64,000 bases of DNA from Liolophura sinensis (GCF_032854445.1 NC_088295.1:41527385-41591384), one strand, 5' to 3'. Positions 21,401 to 33,581 are shown, numbered from the stretch's first letter. Notes: generated from the letters alone by a model not told the origin. Translations and numbers: made by a program.

Positions 21401-24400
21401 TTATTTTGTTTAACAGAGAATAGGCAGGACCCCAAACATATCGGACGTGACTGTGGCGAAGATAACAGCCAAGTACATCCAGGAGAATTCCCACCACAGC
21501 CGTGCCTGGTATCGTATGAACGCCATTCGGCAAATGTCGGGATCACAACCGCTCGTCCCGAAGCTTACCGAGGAGCAGGAGGAGGCAAGCATTAGTTAAT
21601 CAGATCACCCACTAATTTACAAGAGGGGGAGATTTTAAAAAAATACAGTTGGGGAGAGTACAAAATACAGATATAGTCTTTTTCTTTAAGAGAGTCGCCT
21701 ATATTCAGCTGTCTGTAAAATCAGTCATACTCAATACCAAAATTGCCTTGAGTCAGAGACACGTAACAACACAAGCTCTACACGTGGATATGTTTTAAGT
21801 TCATATTGTTGCTAGGAAAATGAAGTTAGAACACTTTTTCTAATTTATAATGTTGAAGTTCATAAGCTCGGATTGGACGCCAAGTACCAATTTCCTCGGG
21901 TGATTAATTCATAATTATTCTCACAATCGTGTCTCAAAATGAGGTGGTTTAGCGTGCCAGCACGGCGCAATGACTTACTTAAGAGCCTCTCACCAATGCG
22001 GTCGCTGTGACTTCAAGTCTGTTCATGCTGGCTTCCTCTCCGATCGTATGTGGTAAAGTCTGACAACAACCTGTGTGGCCTTTTTCGTGGGTTTCCTCAG
22101 GACTCAGCCCGGTTCCCTCTCATGTTGGCATTGCTGAAATATTCGTTAGCACGGCGTCAAACACCAGTTAAAGAAATTAGTTCAAACATCTTACTGATGG
22201 TTAAATTCAGAATCCTCCTACAGATCGATGACTTCAAAGTCTCATGCTAAAATCTTAGCTTTGACTTAACTTACTCTATGCTGCACATACATACATATTA
22301 AACAAAATAATCATTTTTTTCTGTCTGTTGGTTTCAGCTTCTTAGTAGACTGTACAGTAACAAAGAGTTTGACTCTGAAACCCCGGTTCGCAACTCGGCC
22401 GCCATTGTGAACAAAGCCATTCTAGAGTTTGCTGCCTCAACAGTAGCCATCTTGGAAAAAGACAAGAGGGTCCGAATTGTGGTAAACAGAGGGGGACGCC
22501 AGAATAACAGGGTCATTTTCAAGTAAGATTTCGTACTATATTGATCGAAAATCCACCAAGAGCGCTAGATGGGTTGGTGTTTTGATAACAACTTGTACAG
22601 TCCTGAAGCTAACACGAATAACTTGCTTGATGCGTGGATTACATGTATCAGAAAACACAACCAGATCCTGAACAAGCGTCGAATTGAGTGAAGATTTGCC
22701 TGTCAGCTATGAAGAACATCTAGTAAATGAGGTAGCCTATACTGTACACTCAATGAACATATTTCTATATAAATCTGAGAGAGAAGCGAGCATGTATGAT
22801 TTGTTAACATATACTCAATGTAAATATACACATTCTCTCAAGACCAAAGGCAGCCTATTTATGTATTTTTTTTTTTATCAATTTATCTTGTTTAGTTTGG
22901 TCATATAAACTGTTGACTTTCATGCAAATGGGAGGTGGAAATAAGGGTAAAGGGCGGGACGATTAATGGGGGATAACTCTAATGCACATACGACTCTGCG
23001 TTCGGTAGTCTCCCTATGTAAAACACTTACAGCCGTGGGAATAACCCTACAACTCATTTGTCATTTACGTGTTGTCCAGACGCTGATATTATTTTAGACT
23101 GCTAAATCCATGTGTCCAATTTCGCATGACGAGTTTGACAGAAACTCGCTATGTAAAACAGTCCATTTTACTATAGATTCCTTTTGATAATGTGGGATAA
23201 CTTCAGCAGGGTTGAGAAATTTCCACTTTCGTTTCGTACCGGCTTAATTTTATTAAAGGTACGTATTTTCTATTTTTTTATTAAAGTAAATTACTGGAAG
23301 TTAAATCTAGTACACATAATAAAAGTAGCCACTGACTGAAAGGTCAATTTCATAATACATTATGTTGATTTCTAAAAACTTGTTTACATTTACCTTTATG
23401 AATAATACTTAAAAAATCATGCATGAGTGAATGATATGTTCATGAACATAATTAATATATTAAGAACGACGTGTGTTTAATATATGTTAGATAACCATTC
23501 CAAAATGCCTGTACCCTTACTACCAAAGGGTGGAGACGGTTGACGGCACAGCCAAGTCGGGTGAGGATTATCGCCCCTTAAAACAGACACTCGTCTTTGA
23601 GCCGGATGAAGTGATCAAACCAATAGACATTGAGATCATCGATGATAACCAATGGGAGCCGGATGAGGTGTTTTTTGTAAGGCTGACAGTAGAATCGGGC
23701 CAGGGTGCCATAGTTGGGGACAAGGCAGTCTGCCAGGTCACCATTTTGAATGACGATGGTAGGTCTATGTGAATTTTGGGTTAACGCAATGGCTATTCGG
23801 GTCCACGCTGGGTCGACCGACCATAGTTGTCTTGTAATTCATGATTACTACGTTACCAGTACAGTTTACCATAATTTGTCATGGAAAATGCAGTAATAAA
23901 TAATAGTTTAAACAGCGTGGCTCCGAATTACTTTAGGAGAATAAGTATCAACATTCAGCCTAGTTAACATTAACGGTACGTGTAGGCAACGTTAGTTAAC
24001 AATATCCTGCTTACTAATGACAGTATTCTTTGCTGGCTTATTCACCCAAATTAATAGGGACTGTATATTAAAGCTTGTTCTCCATTCTTAATAATGATAA
24101 CTTACATGCACCTAGGTAATGTAACCCGACTGTAACATTTACCCTTCTGTTTCTAGATCCCGGTACATTTCAGTTCAGTGGACCTAGTTACTTGTTCAAG
24201 GAAAGCTGTGGTAAAGCTCTGATTCCCTTGGAGAGACTGAGTGGAGCGGATGGCAAAGTCAGCGTTAAATGGAAGACTACAGACATGTCCGCCGTAAATG
24301 GAAAGGACTTTAAAGGAGGAGAGGGCGAGCTGAAGTTTTTCCATGGAGAAGTCAGCAAGATGCTGGAGATACCCATTTTCGATGACCAGGTAAAGAGTTG

Positions 24401-27400
24401 TTATTGTGGTAGTCCAAAAAACTATATCATCAAGAATACGATAGCAAAACTCTTAAAAGCAAAGTCAGTAAGAATCTCCTCATACCTGCTTTAATATCTT
24501 CCCTAGATAGAGAATTGTTGATAGTTTCAGTCTTTGGTCTTTCCTCTCCCACTGATGTAATATCCATGGAACAGATGTACTAGAAAGACTAATGACTGTA
24601 TTTTAATTTTATTTTCTGATGTAAAATATCATTGTATCCTGACTAACACAAAATATACTGCAGTTTTAATTTCTGATATAATAGGAAGCAGAAAAAGATG
24701 AAAACTTCCAAGTGGAGCTGATAAGCACAACAGGCGGTGCAAAGCTGGGACGAATCACACGCGCAGTCATCACCATTGTTAACGATGACGGTATGTACGA
24801 TACTAGCTAGACTCCTTGCGGGTAGACCTACACCCTTAGTACTTCATTATTAGGCTGCTTTATGCCAGGAAATCTTGAGTGTTGCGTTAACTAAAATAAA
24901 TGAATAAATACGTCAGGATATGTAACACATGGGTACCTTGGCGAGATAAAGACATTTTCACGAGACTCTTCATAGTCTTCTTTTACATTATATTATATCT
25001 CATGCGTTTGGTAAACCAAAACCATCCACCTACTATACAAAAAAAAGGTCCACTCTATCTGGTGCACACAAACGCACGCGCACTTAAATGACATGGCTGC
25101 CCCTATTACGGTATTACATTGCCATTGTCGGTATAACATTGCTCGTAATATTCAGGCACGTAGCACAACGTGTTCACTGTGTGACAGATACTTGACGATC
25201 TGGAGCGTTCCTCATTTCTCAGACGATACAACAATCAGTGAATGAAATCATAAATTCTCATTAGCTGCTTTTTAAACATTTACATTAAGATAGAATAAAA
25301 CCCTAACAAGTGACCAGAGGTCGTATTTGACTGGTTACCTGTGACCATTTGCCAGCCATCACACTGTCGTCGCTGCTCTGTTTTTACTGTCTGTATTTTA
25401 AGCCTTTATATTCAGCAACAATTTTCATCAGTTTTATGAATGCGTTTGTTTTTTGTTTCAGACTACAATGGTCTGGTTAGTAGAGTTGTGAACATGACCA
25501 ATACGAACCTGGATAACGTCCGGCTCCAGACGCAGTCCTGGGGAGACCAGTTCAAGACAGCTATGAACGTTAATGGAGGAGATGTGGAGACAGCTACCTT
25601 CTTCGATTATATGATGCATTTTTTCACTTTTGGATGGAAGGTATCATCATTTACTTTCTTTTGGCAGTTTAGGCAAACATCCTGAAAGCATTTTTTCCTC
25701 CCAAAAATCTGCATGATGTCGATAGAGGTGGCTTTCTAAGAGTTTAATTGTCGATAAATGGAAAGACTAAATCTGATTCTCATGTTCACTGTTCCTGCAT
25801 ACTTGTGAACTTCACCGGTGACTCGGATTCAAACTGAATTGACTTCTTGTAGTGCACGAGTAATACATTATTAGTGCCTCACAAAATGTCATCGTAAAGC
25901 CAGGAATGAACAATACAAAGCGAAGGTGAACGCACTATTAAATTGTGACTGCATTACTTTGACAGGTTATCTTCGCCCTGGTGCCACCTCCCTCTATTTG
26001 GAATGGTTGGTTAGCATTCATCATCGCCCTCGCCTTCATCGCCATCTTGACGACTTTCATTGGAGATCTCGCCGGCATATTTGGTTGTCTGATTGGCTTA
26101 AACGACATCGTAACCGCCATCACTTTCGTTGCCTTGGGTACTAGTCTTCCAGATCTGTTTGCCAGTAAACAGGCGGCCCAACAAGAGAAAAACGCTGATA
26201 ATTCCATTGGGAACGTGACTGGAAGTAACTCAGTCAATGTATTTTTAGGTCTCGGTTTACCATGGGTTGTATCCTCCATATACTGGACCGCTAAGGTGAG
26301 ATATATTTGGTCACTTCTTATCCCCCTATATACACATGTGCATACAAAGTAGTATATAACACATACAGTTCACACATTTGAATTTTGCAATTCGTAGCAG
26401 TTTATTTGGCTACTTCGGTTAGTTGTAACCGCTACCCTTACTATTCCCACCATGGGTTAACTTTTGGAATCCATGTACTAAGAGAATAGCACATTTCACT
26501 TACTACAACATTTGGATGCATACCAGCAGTTGTCCACAGAATAAATTGCGTAACTGCGCTCAAAAGATACTGAACACAGAGCCAGTGCAACATGGCTTCA
26601 CTCTGAGTCGACTAGCCAGTTCACTTAAGGACACTTAAATGGGGCGTTAGTCTCCTATGGTTAACACAGAGCCTTGAAAGATGCACCTCCAGTCACTCCA
26701 CACACCTATAACCTGAGACATCCATTCATTTGCATCACATGTTCCAGAAACAGCCCCTTGAGTGACCTCTACCAGGGGCCCTCAAATACCCAAACTACTA
26801 AAAGTTTAATGTGACACAGCACTTTTACAGTTCTCATTTTCACAACATAAATGCTCACTGAAGACCACTCATCGCCGATCACTTGATGTTTTGTCAAAGA
26901 TGTTGTTTTCATCGCCAATCATCTAGACTGCATTACGATTATAGAAAATCTACGACCAGGGGGTTATAACTGTAGATAGACGATTGGTGCTTTACCTAAA
27001 CCACAGCGATCAGATATTTTGCATCGTGTTAAAACGGATACAAGTAGATCTACTAGGGTGTTTACAGGGATATAAGCGTCGACATTATGCTATATGAGTT
27101 CATTTGAATATCACAACCTACTTATCTGTAGTTTTAAGTCGAGTTGTATCTCGGGTACTTCTACACGGGCGCTGGTTTTACGGGACACGCTTTCCTCCAT
27201 CCATAAGTTCGACCGCTGTCGTGTAAATGTAGTCTCCAGTACAACGTCAAACCGTTCAAATATAGATAGTACCACTAATTAGCTCATTAATTAATTTTCA
27301 TGACTGTATACTTTTTTCTTCAGGGTGAATCGTTTGAAGTTCCCGCGGGATCACTTGCATTCAGCGTAATGCTCTATACAGTATTTGCCATTTGCTGTAT

Positions 27401-27566
27401 CGCACTCTTGATGCTTCGGCGAAACATTGCTGCGTTCGGTAAAGCGGAACTAGGTGGGAATACAGGTTTGAAGATCGCATCGGCTGTTGTGTTGATGACA
27501 CTCTGGGTGCTTTATGTTCTGCTGTCCTCCCTTGAAGTCTATGGCATCATAAAAGCGGGATTTTAA
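15431..27566 (+). CDS. SLC8A: Na+/Ca2+ exchanger, SLC8/NCX family, complete
   Basis: Plasma-membrane antiporter that exports Ca2+ in exchange for Na+. Coding exons: 15431-16127, 18127-18191, 21417-21584, 22338-22522, 23529-23758, 24157-24389, 24685-24790, 25462-25640, 25966-26295, 27324-27566. All junction phases match and total 2436 nt, 811 aa, shorter than the roughly 900-970 aa of vertebrate NCX. TM1 is about 36-56. The alpha-1 repeat has GSSAPE 104-109 and GPSTIVGSAAFN 128-139; alpha-2 has ALGTSLPD 677-684 and NVTGSNSVN 704-712. Between them, two Calx-beta domains show DGTAKSGEDY, IIDDNQWEPDE, FDDQEAEKDENF and acidic NDD(D) ends. SRAWYRMNAIRQMSG matches the NCX loop helix. The end, SLEVYGIIKAGF, is family-typical. 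N5 lies in an NAS sequon. Intron 3 (21585-22337) has a GC donor. The exon begins at acceptor 15400 and stays open upstream of M1, so an upstream start is possible. Confidence 0.96.
16312..16495 (+). repeat. SINE family 1, 5'-truncated
   Basis: It reads 'ggcttcctctccggccgtaa', 'aacctgtggatggtcgtcgg' and 'gtaaaacaccaatcaaataa'. NCX intron 1. Confidence 0.85.
16791..16903 (+). repeat. short tandem array, about 3 x 36 bp
   Basis: The unit is like 'ctacaagacataagtgcctg' plus 'ttaactagcttttaacg', with about 15% divergence between copies. NCX intron 1. Confidence 0.75.
17200..17430 (+). repeat. SINE family 3-like fragment
   Basis: It contains 'taccaaaggccggtgcatgg', 'ttactccgggtacgcaaatt' and 'cctcagttgattgactcatg', matching the family-3 body seen at 59150-59396. 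Boundaries are approximate. Confidence 0.55.
18545..18770. mobile_element. palindromic MITE, copy 2
   Basis: The ends read 'cactccaaaaattaa' and, in reverse complement, 'cactcaaaaattaagctg'. Inner arms pair 'gatgctagaatgtattctgt' with 'acagaatgcattctagcatc'. No coding capacity. A relative is at 12862-13003. NCX intron 2. Confidence 0.75.
19612..19760 (-). repeat. SINE family 3 fragment
   Basis: It starts with 'ttgacttatttattggattg' and includes 'tttttggatggaagaaactg' and 'aaccactgaccttcgacacg', the reverse complement of the family-3 body. NCX intron 2. Confidence 0.65.
19831..19876 (+). repeat. G-rich tract, G-quadruplex-prone
   Basis: The tract is almost pure G with single T or A breaks and ends in an uninterrupted run of 16 G (19861-19876). 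It has well over four runs of three or more G on the non-template strand of NCX intron 2. Confidence 0.9.
20726..20965 (+). repeat. SINE family 2, 5'-truncated
   Basis: It has 'tgctgcctcgcttggcgctc', 'agcgctgagaggtacaagga', 'ggcccggtgtctgtataatg' and 'cgtcatatgactgaaaagtt', then a cattcattcatt tail. NCX intron 2. Confidence 0.8.
21297..21396 (+). repeat. SINE family 1, 3' end only
   Basis: It reads 'cctcccatcaaaatgctggc', 'cgtataagtgaaatattctt' and 'aaaacaccaatcaaataaat', stopping only about 20 bp before NCX coding exon 3. Confidence 0.85.
21951..22178 (+). repeat. SINE family 1, near full length, divergent
   Basis: The head is 'ggtttagcgtgccagcacgg' with B-box-like 'gacttcaagtctg'. The body has 'tggcttcctctccgatcgta' and the tail 'cgtcaaacaccagttaaaga'. 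It lies in the GC-AG intron of NCX. Confidence 0.75.
27122..27265 (+). repeat. SINE-derived fragment
   Basis: It carries 'gctttcctccatccataagt' and 'cgaccgctgtcgtgtaaatg', a diverged SINE body, in the last NCX intron. Confidence 0.5.
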
Positions 27567-27589
27567 AGGGACAAATAGGGCTATATTGG

Positions 27590-28210
27590 TATCATACAGT
27601 ACTTGTACACCATAAAATATACTGCGGAATGTTCCTATACACCTCAATGATTTGTCCTTCATACAGTACATGTACATCAAAAAATGTACTGCGGAATGTT
27701 CCTATACACTTCAATGATTTGTCCTTCATACAGTACTTATACATCATAAAATATACTGCGGAATGTTCCTATACACTTCAATGATTTGTCCTTCACACAG
27801 TACTTGTACATCATAAAATATACTGTGGAATGTCTCTATACGCTTCAATGATTTGTCCTTCACACAGTACTTGTACATCATAAAATATACTGCGGAATGT
27901 TCCTATACACTTCAATGATTTGTCCTTCATACAGTACTTATACATCATAAAATATACTGCGGAATGTTCCTATACACTTCAATGATTTGTCCTTCATACA
28001 GTACTTATACATCATAAAATATACTGCGGAATGTTCCTATACACTTCAATGATTTGTCCTTCATACAGTACTTATACATCATAAAATATACTGCGGAATG
28101 TTCCTATACACTTCAATGATTTGTCCTTCATACAGTACTTATACATCATAAAATATACTGCGGAATGTTCCTATACACTTCAATGATTTGTCCTCAATAC
28201 AGTACGACAT
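27590..28210 (+). repeat. 67-bp tandem repeat, about 9 copies, in the NCX 3' UTR
   Basis: 'ctgcggaatg' recurs exactly every 67 bp from 27622 to 28158; the copy at 27823 reads ctgtggaatg. The units are nearly identical. The array begins about 25 bp after the NCX stop codon and ends just before an AATAAA, so it probably makes up most of the 3' UTR. Confidence 0.95.
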
Positions 28211-28219
28211 TTCGTGAGA

Positions 28220-28225
28220 AATAAA
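28220..28225 (+). terminator. candidate poly(A) signal of NCX
   Basis: AATAAA directly after the 67-bp array, about 650 bp downstream of the stop. Another AATAAA lies near 28304 and more follow, so site choice is uncertain. Confidence 0.45.
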
Positions 28226-29552
28226 CACCATAACATGAATGTTTTCCATTTGGCGATCATTATTGTTTCACGTATGTCATTCCCCACCATTTAGTGCTAA
28301 TAGAATAAATAAGCTTCCAAGCTGTAAAACCTATTGTTTTTGTTCGGGACGGGTTTAACGAACTCTTTTTGGGCTGTGTATACTGTCACTTTTCTAGAAA
28401 ACTGCAAATCGCAACTATTTAAAATTCAAAATCAAACTTCTCGCGTATGTTATCTTTTACAATTTCGAAGTTTTTTCTGCTAGATCACTAATTTCCTCCG
28501 CCACACTGGATTTCCACCATAGCTTGCTTTTAAGTAATTTCTCCAGAATCTTTGGACAGGTTCTTCTAGGATTGTTTATGCATGTAGAGCGATACCAGTT
28601 TTATATGTCTGTGTTTCTAGCTTTAAGTAAAAAAACTAATGTTAGGTTTGAAATTATGTAATTTCAATGGCCTGTAAAAGAAAACTGTTAGAGATATACT
28701 GCATTTTTATGACAATAAAAGTGCTTAGAAGCTGTGAAACTGCAGGCAGTTCTAGTTTTTTTGATTTTGGTAATACGTTTATACTGTAAAAAACGCTTAG
28801 CTTGTGTAAAAATACCAATGACAGTAAACACTTTGGGTCAGAGTTTTATTCAATTATGCAACCAACAAAATGAAAATATAACAAAATCGTCATCTTTTTT
28901 GTTTTTGTTTTTTTTTTCTGTCAGGCTCACTCTATTCTTTTCTTGTGTATATACTTTCATCATTATTTATGTATTTATAGCCATTTTGCTTTATATATAA
29001 GCCCCCGGGAAACTTCTTTACCTCTTTTATTGCCAAGCTTGTTAAAGCTGATACAAGATCAAGACGCACTCTTTGGGGTAAGAAAATTGTACAATGACTA
29101 GGTCATGTATATTATCCCCATTTTAACTCCAACTCTTTAGGTGTATCGCTTCTGTAGTAGCCTTGGATTTGACGTGTAGATTTCTAAACAGGACCTCTTA
29201 AGACGTGCTTATGCATTTTATGACAAAGAATATTCATGGGAAAGTCATGGTAATGTATTTTCTTGTTAGACTCATCGTTGCTGTTGGGCTTATGTCTTCT
29301 TTTTGATTAGTTGACAGGGGTAGAGTTTGGGGAATATATAAATTTATTATTTTTGGAATGAATTATGTATTATCAAATACGTATTTATTTGAGAGTCTAT
29401 GTATAACTTTATTTACATGTAAATGGTTGTAGATTTTCCGCTACTTATTTAACATCTCTCTCTCTCTATATATATTGATGGGTTTCTACATAGTAATATA
29501 TTTAGTCCGTGTCCTAAAAATATTTTAAATTGTCGGTTTTATTTGTTTTGAT

Positions 29553-29710
29553 TTTACTTAGTGTTTTACGCCGAACTCAAGAATATTTCATTTACACGAC
29601 GGTCGGCATATTGGCAGGAGGAAACCGGACAGTGCCCAGGGAAACATACAACCATCCGTAGGTTGTTGTAAAACCATCCGTAGATTGTTGTAAAACCTTC
29701 CCACGGACGT
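29553..29710 (-). repeat. SINE family 1, 5'-truncated
   Basis: It starts 'tagtgttttacgccgaactc' and includes 'aagaatatttcatttacacg' and 'ggaggaaaccggacagtgcc'. A short internal duplication of 'aaccatccgtag' follows. Confidence 0.8.
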
Positions 29711-29941
29711 CTTACAGTTATATCCTTAATTCTGTCGTCCGAAATTAGCTCTAAATTATATGTTAAACTAATTTAATTTTGTTTTCACTTTCTGTTAAAT
29801 GTAATACATGAATTTAAAAATAAATCTGTATATTTATGTGTCACATTGTTGTCACAATTTTTGTGATTTTGGCTGCGTAGAACTTAACTGTTTTTGTTGT
29901 ATTGCACGTAACATAGTTATGACTGATGGGATATTATTAGT

Positions 29942-30057
29942 TGGTTACTCAGTGATAGGATACACAAATATATGGTGTCAATAATCCTCGTATGACGCCT
30001 CGTCCAACATGAAGATTATTGACACTATATATTTGCGTATCGTATCACTGAGTTACC
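29942..30057. repeat. inverted repeat, two arms of about 44 bp with a short spacer
   Basis: The left arm contains 'atatatggtgtcaataatc' and the right arm 'gattattgacactatatat'. Pairing continues outward through 'cagtgatagg' and 'tatcactg' to 'ggttactcagtg' and 'cactgagttacc', with a few mismatches. The spacer is about 25 bp. Transcripts would fold into a long hairpin. Confidence 0.85.
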
Positions 30058-31794
30058 ATGTAACGCATTTATCCTACAAAGACCCGTCAATTCAGTGCAA
30101 AACACCGATGTATAAGTGGACTCAGCAAACACATTTGACGTCGTCTGCAGGGTTCGAGAATATATCTGTACCCCACGTGACCGTTGTTGCAAGATAACAA
30201 CTGGACTGCTTTAGCCCTATTTATATGCATGTACGATATGGGAAAATATGAACTCTAACAAGTTTGCGCTAGAAAGAACTAGGTGTGTGTTCATCTGATG
30301 ACAAACCGTGATAAGCTAAATCAAAACAGCACACAGTTTCACAGCCTCCAAATAGTTTTCACAACCATTTCTTAGAGTCTGTTACGGTACAGATCTGATT
30401 CTTCGCGTAAATATGTTTTCTCTGTTTGACGGCTATAGAATGCGTTTATCAATTTCTATATTTCGTATAGACATTGCTACTGACATAAGGCAAAAATTAC
30501 AAAAATATCGCTTTAACCAACTCAATTTTAAATCTTGTGGAATGAACATCATTGGCGTCGCCCAGGTGACCGTGTGATATACTAGAAATTGCAACAAGAA
30601 ACCTAAGTAGGGCCTTGCATCCATTAATTTTCCAGAATTCGTACGAAAACAATAGGCTTCCAGCTTTGAAGCCTTATAGGGATACTTCCCAACTCTTCTC
30701 CCACCCCATCGTCAATTATTCACCTTCCTCCTGCCTGGTTGAATCTAAATAAACAGAGAAGCGATGCCATGAACGAGAGGATAGTGTAAAGTGGGGATCA
30801 TACCAACGACTTAATATTTGCCAGTGTATTTAGTTACTTTCTTTTTGTCGTTTAACCTTCAAGTTGGCTCGGCCACTGTTATCAAGACGGCTATCCAGGA
30901 AGTGCTGTCTAGAAGGGGTATAATTTAAGTTTGAAATAAGGAACGTTTAGCGACTAAAGTATTCGTGTAGTCTGTTTGATCATTACTGACTTCACGTTGA
31001 TGTTTAGTTCTTATTTACTGCAAGGGGATAATGGTCCAGTCAGCGCTTTTACCCCCACTGCACGAGAAAAGATAGCCCAGTCTCATACAGGTCTCCATTA
31101 TGAGTCTCTCGCACATGAGGCGAATGGCGCTCCAATCTATGAGGGCAGCTAGGCTACGCATGCACATGGACAGATGTAAGTATTAAGACCTTATTTATGC
31201 ATTGCGTGGAAATCGTAATCCATCGCAGTTTTCTAAACACTAAAATATTGTGAATTTGCTTGACGAAACAACTTTGCAGGATAACTGACGAATGTGGCTA
31301 AGTATTTGTTGATCGGTATCAGTATGACTGGATATAACTGGATGGCGTGTCATCTTAGGTCACCAGCAAGACACCTCAGGGAAGCAACAGCAAATATTGC
31401 GACAAGGCTGTTGAAAAATAAGCAAGTCATGAAATGAATTAATTAATTCTGAAAACTCTTCTTTTCATCAGTTTCATCATGAATTCAGGATTACTTTACG
31501 ATCACGGGAACGCCGTTTTTTGTCGTGCGCAAATTTGACATTTTTTGGATCAGCGCAGGCAACCGAGTACAAGGTCAGTGAATGTAAAGATTCAGAATGG
31601 TTAAAGTGGAACTTTAGATGGAAACATGGTCATCCGACCCCATAGCTAACACACATTGATCTGTGCGGTGTATATAACGTATGGACACTTGTGTTGTTGT
31701 GATAGACATCTGTATTATAGACAATGATCCATAACAGTGTCTGTTAGAAAACGTTCATTCTGATTGCTGTGTCATACAATCACATACACATACG

Positions 31795-32100
31795 ATAATA
31801 TACAACAGAGTGTATATAACAATGACTCCTTTTGTTCATGCGGTACGCGTGATATACAACAGTGTGTATATAAGGAATGACCCCTTCTGTCGCTGTGGTA
31901 GGCATGATATACATCAGTGTGTATATAAGGAATGACTCCTTCTGGTGCTGTGGTAGGTAAGATAAACATCAGTGTATATATATGTTCATGCGGTAGGCGT
32001 GATATACAACAGTGTGTATATAAGGAATGACTTCTTCTGCTGCTGTGGTAAGGATCTATGTACATAGAGGATGGTCTGCAATAATGTGTGTATAAGGAAT
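31795..32100 (+). repeat. tandem repeat, unit about 55 bp
   Basis: 'gatatacaacagtgtgtata' followed by 'taaggaatgactccttctg' and 'ctgtggtaggc' recurs about every 54-57 bp, roughly five degenerate copies. The 97-codon minus-strand frame across it is a by-product. Confidence 0.85.
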
Positions 32101-32214
32101 GGTATCTGGATGTAATGAAGGACTATCTATAAGGAATTAAATCACGATGATAATTAATGATTATTTCAGAAAAATTCCATGTTGGGTTAAAGATCTAGTT
32201 AATGGTTTCAGAGA

Positions 32215-32910
32215 AATATTCCATATGGTATCTGGCAAACATCTGCTCTTAGCACCGTTTGGTGTCTGGAAAACCTCGCCTGGTACTTGGTAAATGGGTT
32301 CGCCTGGTGTCGGACAAACCTTTTTTCTTGTCTAGTATTTCACAAACCCCTTCGTTTAACCCGACATAGTAAACCTCATCGCTTAACTCCCGCCTTGTAT
32401 CTGACAAATCTCTTAACTTAACTCTCGCCTTGTACCTGGCAAGCCTTTTCGCTTAACCCACGCCTTGTATCTGGCAAACCTCTTCGTTTAACCCAGCCTA
32501 GTAAACCTCTTCGCTTAACCTCCACCTTGCATCTAGTAAACCTCTTTGCTTAATTCCCGCCATGTATCTGACAATCCTCTTCGCTTTACCCCAGCCTTGT
32601 ATCAGGTAAACCTCTTCGCCCAACCCTATCCTTGTATCTGACTAACTTCTTTAATTATTTCCCGCCTTGTATCCGCCGAACCTCTTCACTCAACCCTCGC
32701 CTTACATCTGGCAAACGTCTTTGCCTAATCCCCACATTGTAACTGTAACAAATCTCTTCGCTTAACCCCCGTGCTATACCTCGCCTGTTATTTGGTAAAT
32801 GTCTTCGCTTAACACCACCTGTTGTCTTACAAACCTTTTTTCTTAAGCTCGTCTAGTATCTGGCAAACTTTTTCGTTTAACCCAACCTAGCAAATCTCTT
32901 GGCTTAAATC
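32215..32910 (+). repeat. degenerate tandem array, unit about 36-42 bp
   Basis: About 16-18 copies of a unit like 'cttgtatctggcaaacctct' plus 'tcgcttaaccc'. Copies vary in length and sequence, so this is an old array. No coding frame runs through. Confidence 0.85.
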
Positions 32911-33433
32911 GACAGATGAACCAGTTTTACAAATACACATCAAACTATTTCTTTGGAAAGGGGCCACAGTGCTCTTCCTTGAAAACCCCCTGAACAATCA
33001 GCTTACAGCGAGATTCCAAACATTATTATGTTAGTAATCCTTGTTGCTTTTTATGGCTTTCGTTTCATTATTCAAACTCTTTAAACTATTAGGCTATAGG
33101 TTTTGACTGAAACGAATGGAGAATTTGTAAAATCTTTTTTCAATTTGCATCCTTACATCAATGGAATAGCGAAACAGTTGTTTCACGATGATCCAAAGTT
33201 TTAGAATAAAGGAGATCCTGTCATCGCAAAATGCTGACACTTTGTTTTGTGCGTGTTTGATTTTCCTTAAATAGATTAAATATAAACATGCATAGTCTTT
33301 ATCCATCTCTAACAAACAACATTCCCTTATCGACAAAACCCTGTTTGTTATTTTTCAGCTCGCTGAATGCGGAAAATGCGATTAGTGGCATCTCAAAGTC
33401 AAATTGTTCCTTTGCCGGCTCAGACGGTTAAAG

Positions 33434-33581
33434 ACCAGGGCCCATTTGCACAAAGCGGCGTACAATTTTTTTTTAACTTACATTAGTGGTATGACATTTT
33501 GTACGCCACTATTACCGTAACATTGTCCTATAAGTGCGATTATCGTACATGTGCGACATCTTTGTGAAACTGGGCCCTGGT
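33434..33581. mobile_element. short palindromic MITE, 148 bp
   Basis: It starts 'accagggcccatttgcacaa' and ends with the near-complement 'tgtgaaactgggccctggt': terminal inverted repeats of 22 bp with about three mismatches. Inner arms also pair ('gcggcgtacaa' with 'ttgtacgcc', 'cattagtgg' with 'ccactatta'). No ORF. Confidence 0.8.

Noticed and set aside
27590-28210. CRISPR array
   Set aside because: This is a eukaryotic tandem satellite. The whole 67-bp unit is conserved and there are no variable spacers or cas genes.
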